64,000 nucleotides of DNA from Corynebacterium pseudopelargi (GCF_003814005.1 NZ_CP033898.1:1-64000), one strand, 5' to 3'; shown: positions 29,436 to 38,590, numbered from the stretch's first letter. The notes: generated from the sequence alone by a model not told the origin. Program-made: numbers and translations.

Positions 29436-30886
29436 TTGCTCACCTGCCTGCAGTTTTCACCGGGAGTGTTGAGATCTTCCGGTGAGCTGGAAGCACGAGG
29501 GGTACTCGTTGCGGTGCTGCTGGGAGTAGCGCTCGGCTTGGCACTGGTTTTGGTGCTGGAGGCCTCGCGGGTCACGCACACCGGCAACGCCTCTTTGGCC
29601 AGGCGCTGGGTTTGCTCTAGTACCTCGTCATAAGAACCACCCTCTGAAGAATCCACCGAGGAGCGGGCAGATTCCTTCAGATCATCCACCTTGAAGGGGT
29701 TGCAGGGTTCTTCTGCATCGCTGGCAATCAACGTCAGTTCGCTATCTTCGCTCAAACACGCGCGCTGATATTCCTTGTGCAGGTCCTTGCCAAAGACGCT
29801 GAAATCTACGCCGTGCTCGATCACGATCTGGCCATCACGGGTGGCCACATAGTAGCGCTGCTCAATGGTCTTGGTAGCCCACCAGCCACCAATGATGAGT
29901 GCGCCAAGGACCACCAAAATGCCAAGCACGCCCAGCAGTTTCTTGGTTTTTGCCGGCTGCGCAATTGAGTCGGGTGGATTGGAAGCCTGGTTGGAAGGAT
30001 GTGGCTCAATCACCTGCGGTTCGCGCCCCGTGGAGGCGTCTTTGGCACCGGGGTTGTGCTGCGATAAGGCAATGGCCGCGCGGCCTGCTGCGGTATCGGG
30101 GTTGGGCTGATCAAAGGTGCTGCCCAACAGCGCACCCACGGTGGCGGGTTTGGTGGGCAGGGGAGTCGCAGGATCGTCGCCTTCGACGATGTCGGCTACG
30201 ACCACGGTGACGTTATCCGGGCCGCCAGAACGAAGCGCGAGATCTACTAGGCGGCGTGCGGCCTCTGCTGGCGAGCCCTGTGCGAGTTCTTGTTCGATGG
30301 TGGAGTGGGTAACTGGATCGGAAAGCCCATCGGAGCACAGCAGGTAGCGATCGCCCAGTTGCGCGTCGATGCTTCGCAGTGTGGGCTCTACGGGCCTGCC
30401 GGTGTAGGCCTTGAGAATCATCGAACGCTGCGGGTGAGTAGAAATATCACCCGGATCCAACTCGCCCTTATCTACCAACGATTGCACATAGGTGTCGTCG
30501 ATGGTGATTTGTTCTAATTGGCCATCGCGGAGGCGATAACCGCGAGAATCGCCAACATGGCACAGTGCCAATTCGCTGCCATTGAACATCAGGGCAGTCA
30601 AGGTGGTGCCCATGCCATCAGTTTCTGGAACCTCGCGCACGCCCTGGGCAATGGCGTGGTTGGCATCATCTGCCCCGGAAGCAAGCAGCGCGAGCATGTC
30701 ATTATCGCCGGGGTCTGCATCGAGCGGCTCGAGGTGGCGAATCATGATCTGCGATGCCACTTCGCCTGCGGCGTGGCCACCCATGCCGTCGGCAAGCGCA
30801 AGAAGGTGCGGGCCTGCGTAGGCGGAGTCTTCGTTATTGCCTCGGACCAATCCACGATCGGAGGCGGCGGCGTAGTTGAGTTTCAT
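29432..30886 (-). CDS. pstP: PP2C-type serine/threonine phosphatase PstP
   Basis: The 484-residue membrane phosphatase reverses PknA/PknB phosphorylation. The PP2C domain (about 1-240) has the metal-binding motifs RGNNEDS, LADGMGGH, CSDGLSD and GPDNVTVV. A linker of about 60 residues leads to one membrane helix (about 317-337) and an extracellular domain with three cysteines and a Ser/Thr-rich tail. It shares one base with the fhaB stop (TAATG) and overlaps rodA by four bases. Confidence 0.96.
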   Translation of the reverse strand: MKLNYAAASDRGLVRGNNEDSAYAGPHLLALADGMGGHAAGEVASQIMIRHLEPLDADPGDNDMLALLASGADDANHAIAQGVREVPETDGMGTTLTALMFNGSELALCHVGDSRGYRLRDGQLEQITIDDTYVQSLVDKGELDPGDISTHPQRSMILKAYTGRPVEPTLRSIDAQLGDRYLLCSDGLSDPVTHSTIEQELAQGSPAEAARRLVDLALRSGGPDNVTVVVADIVEGDDPATPLPTKPATVGALLGSTFDQPNPDTAAGRAAIALSQHNPGAKDASTGREPQVIEPHPSNQASNPPDSIAQPAKTKKLLGVLGILVVLGALIIGGWWATKTIEQRYYVATRDGQIVIEHGVDFSVFGKDLHKEYQRACLSEDSELTLIASDAEEPCNPFKVDDLKESARSSVDSSEGGSYDEVLEQTQRLAKEALPVCVTREASSTKTSAKPSATPSSTATSTPRASSSPEDLNTPGENCRQVSK

Positions 30887-31359
30887 TAGCCGTTCAACCT
30901 TATTGTCGTGCGTCCAATTTTGATGTCGCTGCCTACCGATACCTTCTCGGGCTGGTCAATGCGGTAACCCCCGGCATAGGTGCCGTTGCGCGAATCGAGA
31001 TCCTCAATAAACCACTCACTGCCGCGCTTGAGCAGGCGAGCATGGCGTGACGATGCGTAGTCGTCGCTGAGCACAAAATCGCAATCTTGGGAGCGGCCAA
31101 TAATGATCTCTGATTGCTGGCCAAGTGCCAGGCTGGAACCGAGCAGCGGGCCATCCACGATGGCGATTTTTCTTGGCATAGCGCCGCGTTTTGGCGCTGG
31201 CGCCGGCGGAGCTTGGGTGTATTGCACGGGCACGCCGGGCATGCCTTGGGCGGCCGCGGCTTTGGTGTCGCGGCGGAGGGTGTTCAACGCAAAGAGGATG
31301 AACAGCCACAGCAGTGCTAGCAGCGCAATGCGCAATACAAGCAAAATCACGGAATCCAA
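30886..31359 (-). CDS. fhaB: FHA-domain membrane protein FhaB (FipA)
   Basis: The 157-residue protein has an N-terminal membrane helix (about 4-24) and a C-terminal FHA domain (about 75-157) with GRSQDCDFVLSDDYASSRHA and DLDSRNGTY, the phosphothreonine-binding loops. It reads PknA/PknB phosphorylation and helps recruit division proteins. The frame is open further upstream, but TTG at 31359 follows AGGAG at eight bases and places the hydrophobic helix at the N-terminus as in homologues. Confidence 0.93.
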   Translation of the reverse strand: MDSVILLVLRIALLALLWLFILFALNTLRRDTKAAAAQGMPGVPVQYTQAPPAPAPKRGAMPRKIAIVDGPLLGSSLALGQQSEIIIGRSQDCDFVLSDDYASSRHARLLKRGSEWFIEDLDSRNGTYAGGYRIDQPEKVSVGSDIKIGRTTIRLNG

Positions 31360-31400
31360 GGGGGATGCTCCTAGTTCGGTTCCAGGTGTTGAAAGTCGGC

Positions 31401-32249
31401 TTAGCGCTGGGAGTCGACGATACGTACTTCGATGTGCGAATGACCCACGGTGATCACGTCGCCGTCGGCAAGCAACCAATTTTCCACTGGCGTGCCATTG
31501 ACGGTGGTGCCATTGGTGCTGTGCAAATCGGTCAGCACCGCATCTTGACCATTCCATTCGATCTCGGCGTGCTGGCGCGATACTCCCGTATCAGGCAGGC
31601 GCAGATCAGCATCATTGGAGCGGCCAATGATATTTGATCCGATGCGCACGAGATAGGTACGCGAGGACCCATCCTGCAACAGCAGGGTCATGCTCAACCC
31701 TGTCTCTGAAGTTTCGGGCTCACCCACTGGCACGTTGGGGTCGTGCTCGGGGGCTGCGGACATGTACTGGGTGCTGGGCTGTTGATTCATGCTGTCCACG
31801 GAAGCCTCGCTTTCTGGTTGGGGTGCTTCTTCGCGTTGGGTTGGTTGTTGGATAAAGCCCATCTGGCCACCGGGTCCGGTGGCGGTAGCGGCATGCAGTT
31901 GCCCGGTGCGAAGCCCGCGGACAGATACCACTGCCACGGTGATCGGGCCTGCTGCCTGCCAGCCTTGGTTTCTGTAATAACGTGCGAGTTGGTCAGCAAA
32001 GTTTTGGGGCAGACGCGGGTGTTCTGCCTGGAGGTTGGCAAAATCTTTGGCACTGACTTCCACGCGGAATTCATTGGGTGCCTCGATGGTGCCTTCGTAG
32101 GTATGAACCGTATTGTCTTCTGCTTCTTGTTTGAGCAGCTCTTCAATTTCGGCTGGTACAACGCGCCCGCCAAATACGAAGGCGAAGCTATTGTCCAAAC
32201 CGCGTTGCATCGCGCTATCGAGCTTGGCGATCTTGCCCATTAGTGACAC
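31401..32249 (-). CDS. fhaA: FHA-domain protein FhaA
   Basis: The 282-residue cytoplasmic protein has the DUF3662 domain at the N-terminus (about 1-115, SFAFVFGGRVVPAEIEELL), a Gln/Pro-rich linker and a C-terminal FHA domain (about 200-280) with GRSNDADLRLPDTGVSRQHA and STNGTTVNG. FhaA binds phosphorylated partners such as MviN/MurJ-type proteins and regulates wall synthesis. It is the first gene of the seven-gene cluster. GTG at 32249 is preceded by AAAGGAGG at eight bases, better than the in-frame ATG at 32240. Confidence 0.95.
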   Translation of the reverse strand: MSLMGKIAKLDSAMQRGLDNSFAFVFGGRVVPAEIEELLKQEAEDNTVHTYEGTIEAPNEFRVEVSAKDFANLQAEHPRLPQNFADQLARYYRNQGWQAAGPITVAVVSVRGLRTGQLHAATATGPGGQMGFIQQPTQREEAPQPESEASVDSMNQQPSTQYMSAAPEHDPNVPVGEPETSETGLSMTLLLQDGSSRTYLVRIGSNIIGRSNDADLRLPDTGVSRQHAEIEWNGQDAVLTDLHSTNGTTVNGTPVENWLLADGDVITVGHSHIEVRIVDSQR

Positions 32250-32368
32250 AGCGTTCGCCTCCTTTTGCGTCGTTGTCTGTACTCATACTGCTCGTTTGCG
32301 GCAATCCCATGTGCCTTTGCAAGCACGCAGCGCATCACCACAGGTGTGTGGCACCCTTGCAAGTAACC

Positions 32369-32533
32369 GTGAGGCTACAGTGCAGCTACGGTGCAACCCC
32401 ACTGCAACTACAGTGCAACCACAGGGCGGTCGCAGTGCAGCTACGGTGCAGCTACGGCGCAGCCACAGTCAAGCAAAGGTGAAGCCATAGCGAAGCTATA
32501 GCGAAGCTATAGCCAAGCCACGGTCAAGCCCTA
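32369..32533. repeat. Array of fifteen degenerate 11-bp tandem units
   Basis: From 32369 the sequence falls into 15 consecutive 11-base units with a consensus like GTGCAGCTACG/GTGAAGCCATA. Units at 32380, 32435 and 32446 are identical; those at 32490 and 32501 are identical to each other. Later units drift from TGCAGC to CGAAGC. It lies 120-285 bases upstream of fhaA on the opposite side from tRNA-Leu. The surrounding 32250-32666 gap shows no gene. Confidence 0.9.
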
Positions 32534-32666
32534 GTATAGAGTCCAAACGCATTTTCGCCCTATTGTCCTCTGGCGCTTGTTCAACATTTTTGGCCTTTGA
32601 GCTGGATTATTGGTGGATTCTGCCGGTGACGTGTTAGGTTATTCCAGTCGCAATAATGCATCACCT

Positions 32667-32751
32667 GCCCAGGTGGCGGAATTGGCAGACGCGCTGGCTT
32701 CAGGTGCCAGTGTCCTTTACGGACGTGGGGGTTCAAGTCCCCCCCTGGGCA
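32667..32751 (+). tRNA. tRNA-Leu (CAG)
   Basis: An 85-base class II tRNA: acceptor GCCCAGG/CCTGGGC, discriminator A, anticodon loop TTCAGGT with anticodon CAG, long variable arm (TGTCCTTTACGGACG) and T-loop GTTCAAGTC. CCA is not encoded. Confidence 0.96.
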
Positions 32752-32756
32752 CAGAT

Positions 32757-32785
32757 AACCGCAACCGAGAAGGTTGCGGTTTTTC
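32757..32785 (+). terminator. Terminator of tRNA-Leu
   Basis: Ten-bp arms AACCGCAACC and GGTTGCGGTT with a 5-base loop and a following T-run. Confidence 0.92.
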
Positions 32786-32810
32786 CTTTATCTTCTCTAG
32801 TCTGTTTGCA

Positions 32811-34046
32811 ATGAATGTCATTTGGAAGGGTTTGAGTACCCAGGCGAAGCTCTTATTGTGGACCCAATTCGCCTTCAATGTTGGCTTCTACTTAGTCGTT
32901 CCCTTCCTCGCCATCTATATGGCAGACACCCTCGGCATTGCAGGTGCCACCATCGGTGTCATCCTCGGGCTGCGCACCTTTAGCCAACAAGGCCTTTTTG
33001 TGCTCGGCGGGATCTTAAGTGATCGCTTCGGCCTCAAACCGGTGTTGCTCAGCGGTATTGCCATCCGGGTGCTCGGCTTCCTTATTGCCGCCAAAGCCCA
33101 ATCGGTGATGGGTCTTGGTCTTGGCGTGGTGCTCATTGGCGTGGCAGCGGCCCTATTTTCACCAGCGGTAGAAGCAAGGCTGGGTGGTTTAACGGCCAAA
33201 GAACGTGGTGGCAAATCTACCCAGGATGTCTTTGCCGCCAACGCCACCTTCCTTCACGCGGGTTCGCTGATTGGCCCGGCCTTCGGCGCGCTGTTGATTC
33301 CCCTTGGCTTCGAGGTGGTGTGCCTTGTTGCCGCCGGCATCTTCGTGCTCCTATTTTTCTGCCACCTGCGTTGGACTACTCAGCCAAAGCCGCAGCTTGC
33401 GCCGGAGACCATTGTTGATACTTCGAGCCTTTCGGGTCTTGGCACGGCCTTGCGCCACCGCGCCTTTATGGTCTTTGCGCTGCTGGTTTGTGCCACCCAG
33501 GTGTCCTATCACCTGCAATATATTGCTCTTCCTGCCTGGCTTCAGCACGCCGATCTGAACCAAAGCTTGGTGGGCTGGCTTTTTGCTGGAGTAAGCATTT
33601 ATGTGGTGGCAGGCCAGATGCGCTTTTCGGCGTGGTCGGAATCGCGCGGTGCCGCCTTGATGCTCCCGCTTGCCATGCTGATCCAGGCTTGTGCCTGGGC
33701 GGCGATGGCGGTGTTTGCCCTTGCTGGCGCGCACTCAATATGGCCGCTGGTTGCCTTCTTGGTGGTGCTGCATGCCGGCCAGATGCTCATTGCCCCGATG
33801 GTGCGCTCCATCGTGGTCATGCTGGCCCCGACGCGGCTTCTGGGCACCTACTACGGTTTGCTAAATACCCTCGGTGGCATCGCCGTACTGGCATCTACTT
33901 CCTTCTACGGCAAGCTTATCGACGTATCCTTCCCCAGCGCTTGGCTGTTTGCCGCAATCTTGCTAGGCCTTTCTGCTTTTGGCCTTTGGTATTTCCGTGG
34001 CGTGTATTTGCAGGAGGCAGAGCAGCAAAACCCTGAGCACTCATAG
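32811..34046 (+). CDS. Major facilitator superfamily transporter
   Basis: The 411-residue protein has twelve predicted helices and the MFS loop 2-3 motif GGILSDRFGLKPVLL (about 65-79). The pattern fits drug/proton antiporters of the DHA1 type; the substrate is unknown. ATG at 32811 lacks a clear ribosome site, so a leaderless or weakly translated start is possible. Its last 131 bases overlap the 3' end of the convergent fused-permease gene. Confidence 0.87.
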   Translation: MNVIWKGLSTQAKLLLWTQFAFNVGFYLVVPFLAIYMADTLGIAGATIGVILGLRTFSQQGLFVLGGILSDRFGLKPVLLSGIAIRVLGFLIAAKAQSVMGLGLGVVLIGVAAALFSPAVEARLGGLTAKERGGKSTQDVFAANATFLHAGSLIGPAFGALLIPLGFEVVCLVAAGIFVLLFFCHLRWTTQPKPQLAPETIVDTSSLSGLGTALRHRAFMVFALLVCATQVSYHLQYIALPAWLQHADLNQSLVGWLFAGVSIYVVAGQMRFSAWSESRGAALMLPLAMLIQACAWAAMAVFALAGAHSIWPLVAFLVVLHAGQMLIAPMVRSIVVMLAPTRLLGTYYGLLNTLGGIAVLASTSFYGKLIDVSFPSAWLFAAILLGLSAFGLWYFRGVYLQEAEQQNPEHS

Positions 34047-35727
34047 AAAGCAGCATCAAAGCGAAGGTGGGGGCCAGGGCAATCCAAGGGGCTTGTTCCA
34101 CATAGGGCAAGCCCTCTGCCAGCATTGCGCCCCACTCGGGGGTTGGTTGCTGCGGTCCCATGCCCAAAAAGCCCAGGCTGGCTAGTGCTAAGGCCTTGCC
34201 TGGCAGGCGAAGGAAGCTGTGGCGCAGTAGCGGGCCTGCGATCTCTGGAAGCAAAAAGCGCAGGTAGGTGCTGGCCCGTGATTCGCCAAGGGTGGGCAGC
34301 ATGGCGATGTAGGGTTGCAGCTTGGCTTCGCGCAATAGATCGCGCGCATGGGCAGCCAGGGGTGCCCAGGATGCCAGTGCCACGGCAATGGCTGCGCTCA
34401 TCATGGAAGGCCCTGCTACACCTGCCACGAGCAGGCCTGCTAGAACAGGGGAGGTGGCGTTGGTGACGTCGACAAGCCCTGCGCTCCAACGCGGCATCAC
34501 ACTGGCAAGCAAGGCCAGCAAAATACACAGCAGGGTCACCGCGATGGCAAAGCTCAACGTCAAGGCAGCACCATAGGCCAAACGAGCCAACACGTCTCTA
34601 CCTGCGGCATCGCTGCCAAGGGGCAAGGCCAGGCTCGGTGGCTCAAAGCGCGGATGATCCAGGCTATAAGGATTACGGCCCAAACCAAGCGCTACGCACA
34701 GCACCACCGGAACGATGGTGATGATGGGCAACGCCAGATCACGCGAACGCCGCGGCGCCTCAGGGGCAGCCACCGGCACATTGCTTTTGGCGGCAGCACC
34801 GAGCAGTAGGCGATGGATACCTTGGGCTGCGATGCCCACCAGTGCCGCGAAACCGAAAAGCAGCAGCACACCTGCCTGCAGCAATGGGATGTCTTGGGCC
34901 TTTGAGGCCCCGAGGGTCAGCCTGCCAATGCCGGGGATGGCAAAGATCTCTTCTACCGGCACCGCACCACCGGTCACGGCCACGATCACTAAGGCAATTT
35001 GGTGGATCACGGGGGCAAGCGCGCGGCGAAGCACCGCCGCTAACAGCATGGGGCGCGGGGCGCCGGCATCGAACCAACTGCGCACCCAGGGTTCGCGCAT
35101 GGCGTGCTGGAGAGAATCGGAAAGCAGGCGAGCAATCACACCACCGGCGGGTAAGCCGAGGGCGATTGAGGGCAACACGGCATGGTGCCAGGAGTTAAAA
35201 CCGAGCGGGGGAAAGATCTTCAGCCAGATGCTAAACACCAAGACCAGCACCACTGCGATAAGAAAGCTTGGAAAGGCGGTCAGCAGGGTAGGCACCGTCA
35301 GCGCCGCTTTGCGCGATGTGCCTCGGCTTAAGGCGAGCAGTTGCGGGGCCAAGATCAACACCACCACGATGAAGGCCACCACCATGGCAAAGCCCATCAG
35401 GGTCAGTGAAACTAAAAAGGCCGACCATGCCGGGCCTGCCACCGGCGCGCCGGATACCCAACTTTGGCCCATATCGCCGCGCACCAGCCCGGCTAGCCAG
35501 TGGCGCAGCAGATGCACAGGGCCTTGATCCAGGTGGAGTTCTTTGCTTACCGCTTCAAGGTTGGCATCGGTGGGGGCAAGCTCTGCATAGCGAGAGCGAA
35601 GCACCATCAGCTCAGCTTTTTCTTGGCTGATCCACGGCAGCATTCCCACCAAAACCAACATGCCCACATAGGCGAGCAGGCGTGAGCACCAAGGGATGAG
35701 ATCGAGGCGCGAGGAGGATCGATGCAT
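33916..35727 (-). CDS. Fused peptide/nickel-type ABC permease (DppB-DppC fusion)
   Basis: Importers of this class normally use two separate permeases of about 300 residues; this 603-residue protein contains both. Residues 1-305 are DppB-like with the cytoplasmic EAA-type loop REPWVRSWFDAGAPRP and the ending IPGIGRLTLGA. Residues about 330-585 are DppC-like with LGSDAAGRDVLARLAYG and GESRASTYLRFLLPEIAGPL. The fusion has no internal stop or frameshift visible. It shares the TAATG junction with the binding-protein gene. The 3' end overlaps a convergent MFS gene by 131 bases. Confidence 0.88.
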   Translation of the reverse strand: MHRSSSRLDLIPWCSRLLAYVGMLVLVGMLPWISQEKAELMVLRSRYAELAPTDANLEAVSKELHLDQGPVHLLRHWLAGLVRGDMGQSWVSGAPVAGPAWSAFLVSLTLMGFAMVVAFIVVVLILAPQLLALSRGTSRKAALTVPTLLTAFPSFLIAVVLVLVFSIWLKIFPPLGFNSWHHAVLPSIALGLPAGGVIARLLSDSLQHAMREPWVRSWFDAGAPRPMLLAAVLRRALAPVIHQIALVIVAVTGGAVPVEEIFAIPGIGRLTLGASKAQDIPLLQAGVLLLFGFAALVGIAAQGIHRLLLGAAAKSNVPVAAPEAPRRSRDLALPIITIVPVVLCVALGLGRNPYSLDHPRFEPPSLALPLGSDAAGRDVLARLAYGAALTLSFAIAVTLLCILLALLASVMPRWSAGLVDVTNATSPVLAGLLVAGVAGPSMMSAAIAVALASWAPLAAHARDLLREAKLQPYIAMLPTLGESRASTYLRFLLPEIAGPLLRHSFLRLPGKALALASLGFLGMGPQQPTPEWGAMLAEGLPYVEQAPWIALAPTFALMLLSMSAQGFAALPPANTRHGNTKGQKQKGLARLRQTAKRWGRIRR

Positions 35728-37217
35728 TATTTCAGGCGGGTGTTTTTATCAATGAGGTATCGGGCATAGGGGTCAGCTACGACGCCTTCGACCTTATCGC
35801 TGCCGATAATCACACTTTCTTCAACCACGGGAATCACGGCGCCGGTATCCAAGATGGCCTGCTCTGCTGCCACAGCGGCCTTTTGGCGCTGCTCGCCGGC
35901 ATCTAGGGCTTCTGCCTTGGCAATGAGCTCATCTACTTCGGCATTGCAAAGTTGCGCCATGTTGTATTCACCATCGCAGGAGAAATCGGAGGTGAAAAAG
36001 CCCACCGGGTCGCCACTATCGAGCAGCACACTGCGCGAGAGCAATACGGCATCGAATTTGCCGTCCAGCGCGTCTTGTTCCAAGTTGGCGTAGGAACGCA
36101 CCTCTTGTTCCACCTCAAAACCAGCGGCCTCAAGGTCGGCGGCGATGCGCAGGAGCGCTTCGGGTAGCTCCGGGCGATCGGAGTAGGTGGCGATGGTGAT
36201 CTTCTTTTTGTCCGGGTTGGCAGCCTTTGGCAGTTCTACGGGCTTTTGAAACTGCTTGGCCCAAGGCACAGCACTGCTCAGCAGGCGATCAGTAGGCGGA
36301 TCTTGATTAAAGAAGACCTCTTGGGCAATGGCCTGCTTATTTAAGGCCTCGGCTGCCTGAGCGCGCAGGGCGGGATCACTAAAGGCGCCGCTGCGGGTGT
36401 TGAGCAGGAATTCTGCAATGCGGGGTTGTTGGACGGTGATGAGTTCTTGGGATTCGAGCTGCTTGATTTGAGCCAGCGGAATCGCCTCCACCACATTGGT
36501 GTTTTGGGAACGCAGCGCGGCGGTACGGCCATTGCCATCGGGAACGAAGGAGGCCTCAATGCCTTCGGCCTGGACCTCGCCATCCCAGTAGTTTTCGTTG
36601 CGCTCCAAGGTGGCGCTGCTATCGGCATTGAGCGAGCGCAGCACAAAGGCGCCGGTGCCGTGCTCGATGGCATCAACGCGCGAGCCATAGGCCTCGGGGG
36701 CGAGGATGACTAATTGAGAAGAGCTTAAAAGCTCCGGCATCAGCGGTACGGCCTTATCGGCGCTTACCTGCACAATCTGGGCATCATCTGTGGAAACATC
36801 GCGCACTTCCAGCTTGAGCCCATTGATCGGCCTTGGCGCCGGGTTGGCTTTGGCAGCAGCCTGGAGTGCGGTGACCACGGCCGCGGCATTGAGTTCGGAA
36901 CCATTGTGGAACTTCACGCCATCGCGGATAGTGAATTCCCAGGTGCGGTCGTCGCGCTGCTTCCAGGAGGTGGCCAGCATGGGGGCGATGCTGCCATCGG
37001 GTTGCATGGAGGTAAGCGTTTCTGCGCTTTGCCAGCGGGTGAGCATGAAGGCATCGTCGGAGTGCGGAGAGAGCTCGGCTTTTGGCACGCCGGCCATGGC
37101 TACGTGGATGCGCTGGGCGCTATCGCCGGAATTTCCGCCCTCGCTAAAGCAGCCCCCGAGCAGAAGGCAGATGCCGCCGAGGGCGCCGATCCGTAGTGCG
37201 GGTGTGCGTAGGTGCAT
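35727..37217 (-). CDS. Family 5 extracellular substrate-binding lipoprotein
   Basis: The 496-residue protein has a signal peptide with lipobox LLLGGC (Cys near 23) and matches SBP family 5 (peptides, nickel chelates, opines). The family signature region around LATSWKQRDDRTWEFTIRDG (about 83-102) and FHNGSELNA is present. It delivers substrate to the fused permease encoded downstream. Whether the ligand is a peptide or a metal complex cannot be decided. ATG at 37217 is nine bases after the upstream ATPase gene. Confidence 0.9.
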   Translation of the reverse strand: MHLRTPALRIGALGGICLLLGGCFSEGGNSGDSAQRIHVAMAGVPKAELSPHSDDAFMLTRWQSAETLTSMQPDGSIAPMLATSWKQRDDRTWEFTIRDGVKFHNGSELNAAAVVTALQAAAKANPAPRPINGLKLEVRDVSTDDAQIVQVSADKAVPLMPELLSSSQLVILAPEAYGSRVDAIEHGTGAFVLRSLNADSSATLERNENYWDGEVQAEGIEASFVPDGNGRTAALRSQNTNVVEAIPLAQIKQLESQELITVQQPRIAEFLLNTRSGAFSDPALRAQAAEALNKQAIAQEVFFNQDPPTDRLLSSAVPWAKQFQKPVELPKAANPDKKKITIATYSDRPELPEALLRIAADLEAAGFEVEQEVRSYANLEQDALDGKFDAVLLSRSVLLDSGDPVGFFTSDFSCDGEYNMAQLCNAEVDELIAKAEALDAGEQRQKAAVAAEQAILDTGAVIPVVEESVIIGSDKVEGVVADPYARYLIDKNTRLK

Positions 37218-37226
37218 GGGTGTCTC

Positions 37227-37955
37227 CTAGGAATGCAGTTGTGGGGTTGCGCGCAGCAGCTCCTCGAGGATGGGGCTGCCGGATGGGCCTAAAAGGTGAT
37301 CCCAATCGCCTTCATCGGTGATGTGCCCTGATTCCATCACCACGGCGCGTTGGCATAGTTGCTGCGCGGCCAAGAGATCATGGCTAACGAAAAGGATACC
37401 AATATCATTAAGCTCGGAGAGCATCTGCACAGTATCGTCTTTGAGGGCGGGATCGAGGCCGGTCAGGGGTTCGTCGCAAAGCAAAAACTGTGCACCAATA
37501 GCAAGAGCGCGGGCGATGGCAACGCGCTGGGCTTGGCCGCCGGAAAGCTCATGGGCCTTGCGGTTGAGCAAGGAGGGGGAAAGATCTACTTGCTGCATGG
37601 CCTGCAGGATCCTTTGGCGATGATCACCCGGCACCTTCAATTTGGCCAAAGGGCGGGCTAGTAGTGCCTCTACCTGCAGCCTTGGGCTGAGGCTTCCCGC
37701 AGCATCCTGGGGGATAAGTTGGACCATGCGCGCCAAGCTTTTCGACGCACCCCCGCGCACCTCAACCTCGCCAGAATCAAGGGGGATCAGGCCCATCACG
37801 GCATGTAAGAGGGTGGTTTTACCGCAGCCGGAACGGCCAAGCAACGCCACTCGTTGCCCAACGCTGAGGCTTAGACAGGCGTTGTGCACGATCAACGTAT
37901 CGCCTGCGCGCACATCCACCTGCTCGATGCGCAATTCCGGTGTTAGTGATTGCAT
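37227..37955 (-). CDS. ABC transporter ATPase (DppF/NikE type)
   Basis: The 242-residue ATPase has Walker A GRSGCGKTT (about 37-45), signature LSGGQAQR and Walker B LLCDEPLTGLDP. It lacks the C-terminal extension of many oligopeptide ATPases. It would energise the fused permease together with the ATPase encoded just upstream, whose 3' end it overlaps by 13 bases. Confidence 0.88.
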   Translation of the reverse strand: MQSLTPELRIEQVDVRAGDTLIVHNACLSLSVGQRVALLGRSGCGKTTLLHAVMGLIPLDSGEVEVRGGASKSLARMVQLIPQDAAGSLSPRLQVEALLARPLAKLKVPGDHRQRILQAMQQVDLSPSLLNRKAHELSGGQAQRVAIARALAIGAQFLLCDEPLTGLDPALKDDTVQMLSELNDIGILFVSHDLLAAQQLCQRAVVMESGHITDEGDWDHLLGPSGSPILEELLRATPQLHS

Positions 37956-38578
37956 TGCAACTCCACATACGAGGCCATGGTGCTATCGGCAACGATCTCA
38001 CCACTACGAATTTCTAAGGCGTGCTCACAAATACTCGCCGCCAGCGCAATATCGTGGCTGATAAACACCAAGGTCTGCGCCTGTTGCAGCGCTGCTACCA
38101 CCTCAGCTTGAGTAATGGCATCCAAGGCGGTGGTGGATTCATCTGCAATCAGCACCTGGGCCTGGGTTCCAAGCGCCATGGCAATCGCCGCCCTTTGTAA
38201 TTGGCCTCCAGATAATTCACCCGGATAGGCCTGCATAAAACGCGAGGTGGGCCGAAGCCCGACGCGCTCCAGCAAGTCGTGGGCGCACACAGCACCAAAA
38301 CTTAATTGCTTGCCAATGCGCACCAAGGGATTTAAAGCCGTGCGGCACTGCTGTTGGATCAGCGTTACCGGCGCGGCTCGCTGAATGCTTCCTTCCACAC
38401 CGATGGTGGCGGGCAAACGCCCAGCAAGGGCTTGGCTTAGCAGAGATTTACCACTGCCGGAAGGTCCGAGGATGGCAATGGATTCGCCCTGGTCAATATC
38501 GACGGTGCCCTGGAGCAGGGTCGTGCTTGGATCTGCCTTTGGGTAGAGGCGAGCATCGAAATGGAGCAGGTGAGACAC
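37943..38578 (-). CDS. ABC transporter ATPase (DppD/NikD type), probable leaderless start
   Basis: The roughly 211-residue ATPase has Walker A GPSGSGKSL, signature LSGGQLQRAAIA and Walker B VLIADESTTALD. It is shorter than typical DppD (about 320 residues) and lacks the C-terminal extension. The frame can begin at TTG 38596, but no ribosome site precedes either codon. A perfect TATAAT (38585-38590, reverse strand) ends six bases before GTG at 38578, so a leaderless transcript starting at that GTG is the simplest reading. It heads the four-gene peptide/nickel importer cluster. Confidence 0.83.
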   Translation of the reverse strand: MSHLLHFDARLYPKADPSTTLLQGTVDIDQGESIAILGPSGSGKSLLSQALAGRLPATIGVEGSIQRAAPVTLIQQQCRTALNPLVRIGKQLSFGAVCAHDLLERVGLRPTSRFMQAYPGELSGGQLQRAAIAMALGTQAQVLIADESTTALDAITQAEVVAALQQAQTLVFISHDIALAASICEHALEIRSGEIVADSTMASYVELQCNH

Positions 38579-38584
38579 CGCAGT

Positions 38585-38590
38585 ATTATA
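38585..38590 (-). promoter_or_regulatory. Candidate -10 box for the peptide/nickel importer operon
   Basis: TATAAT on the reverse strand lies six bases upstream of GTG 38578, the spacing expected if transcription starts at the start codon. No good -35 box is seen. Confidence 0.6.

Noticed and set aside
32369..32533. CRISPR array interpretation of the 11-bp units
   Set aside because: Units are contiguous with no unique spacers and far too short; no cas genes are nearby.
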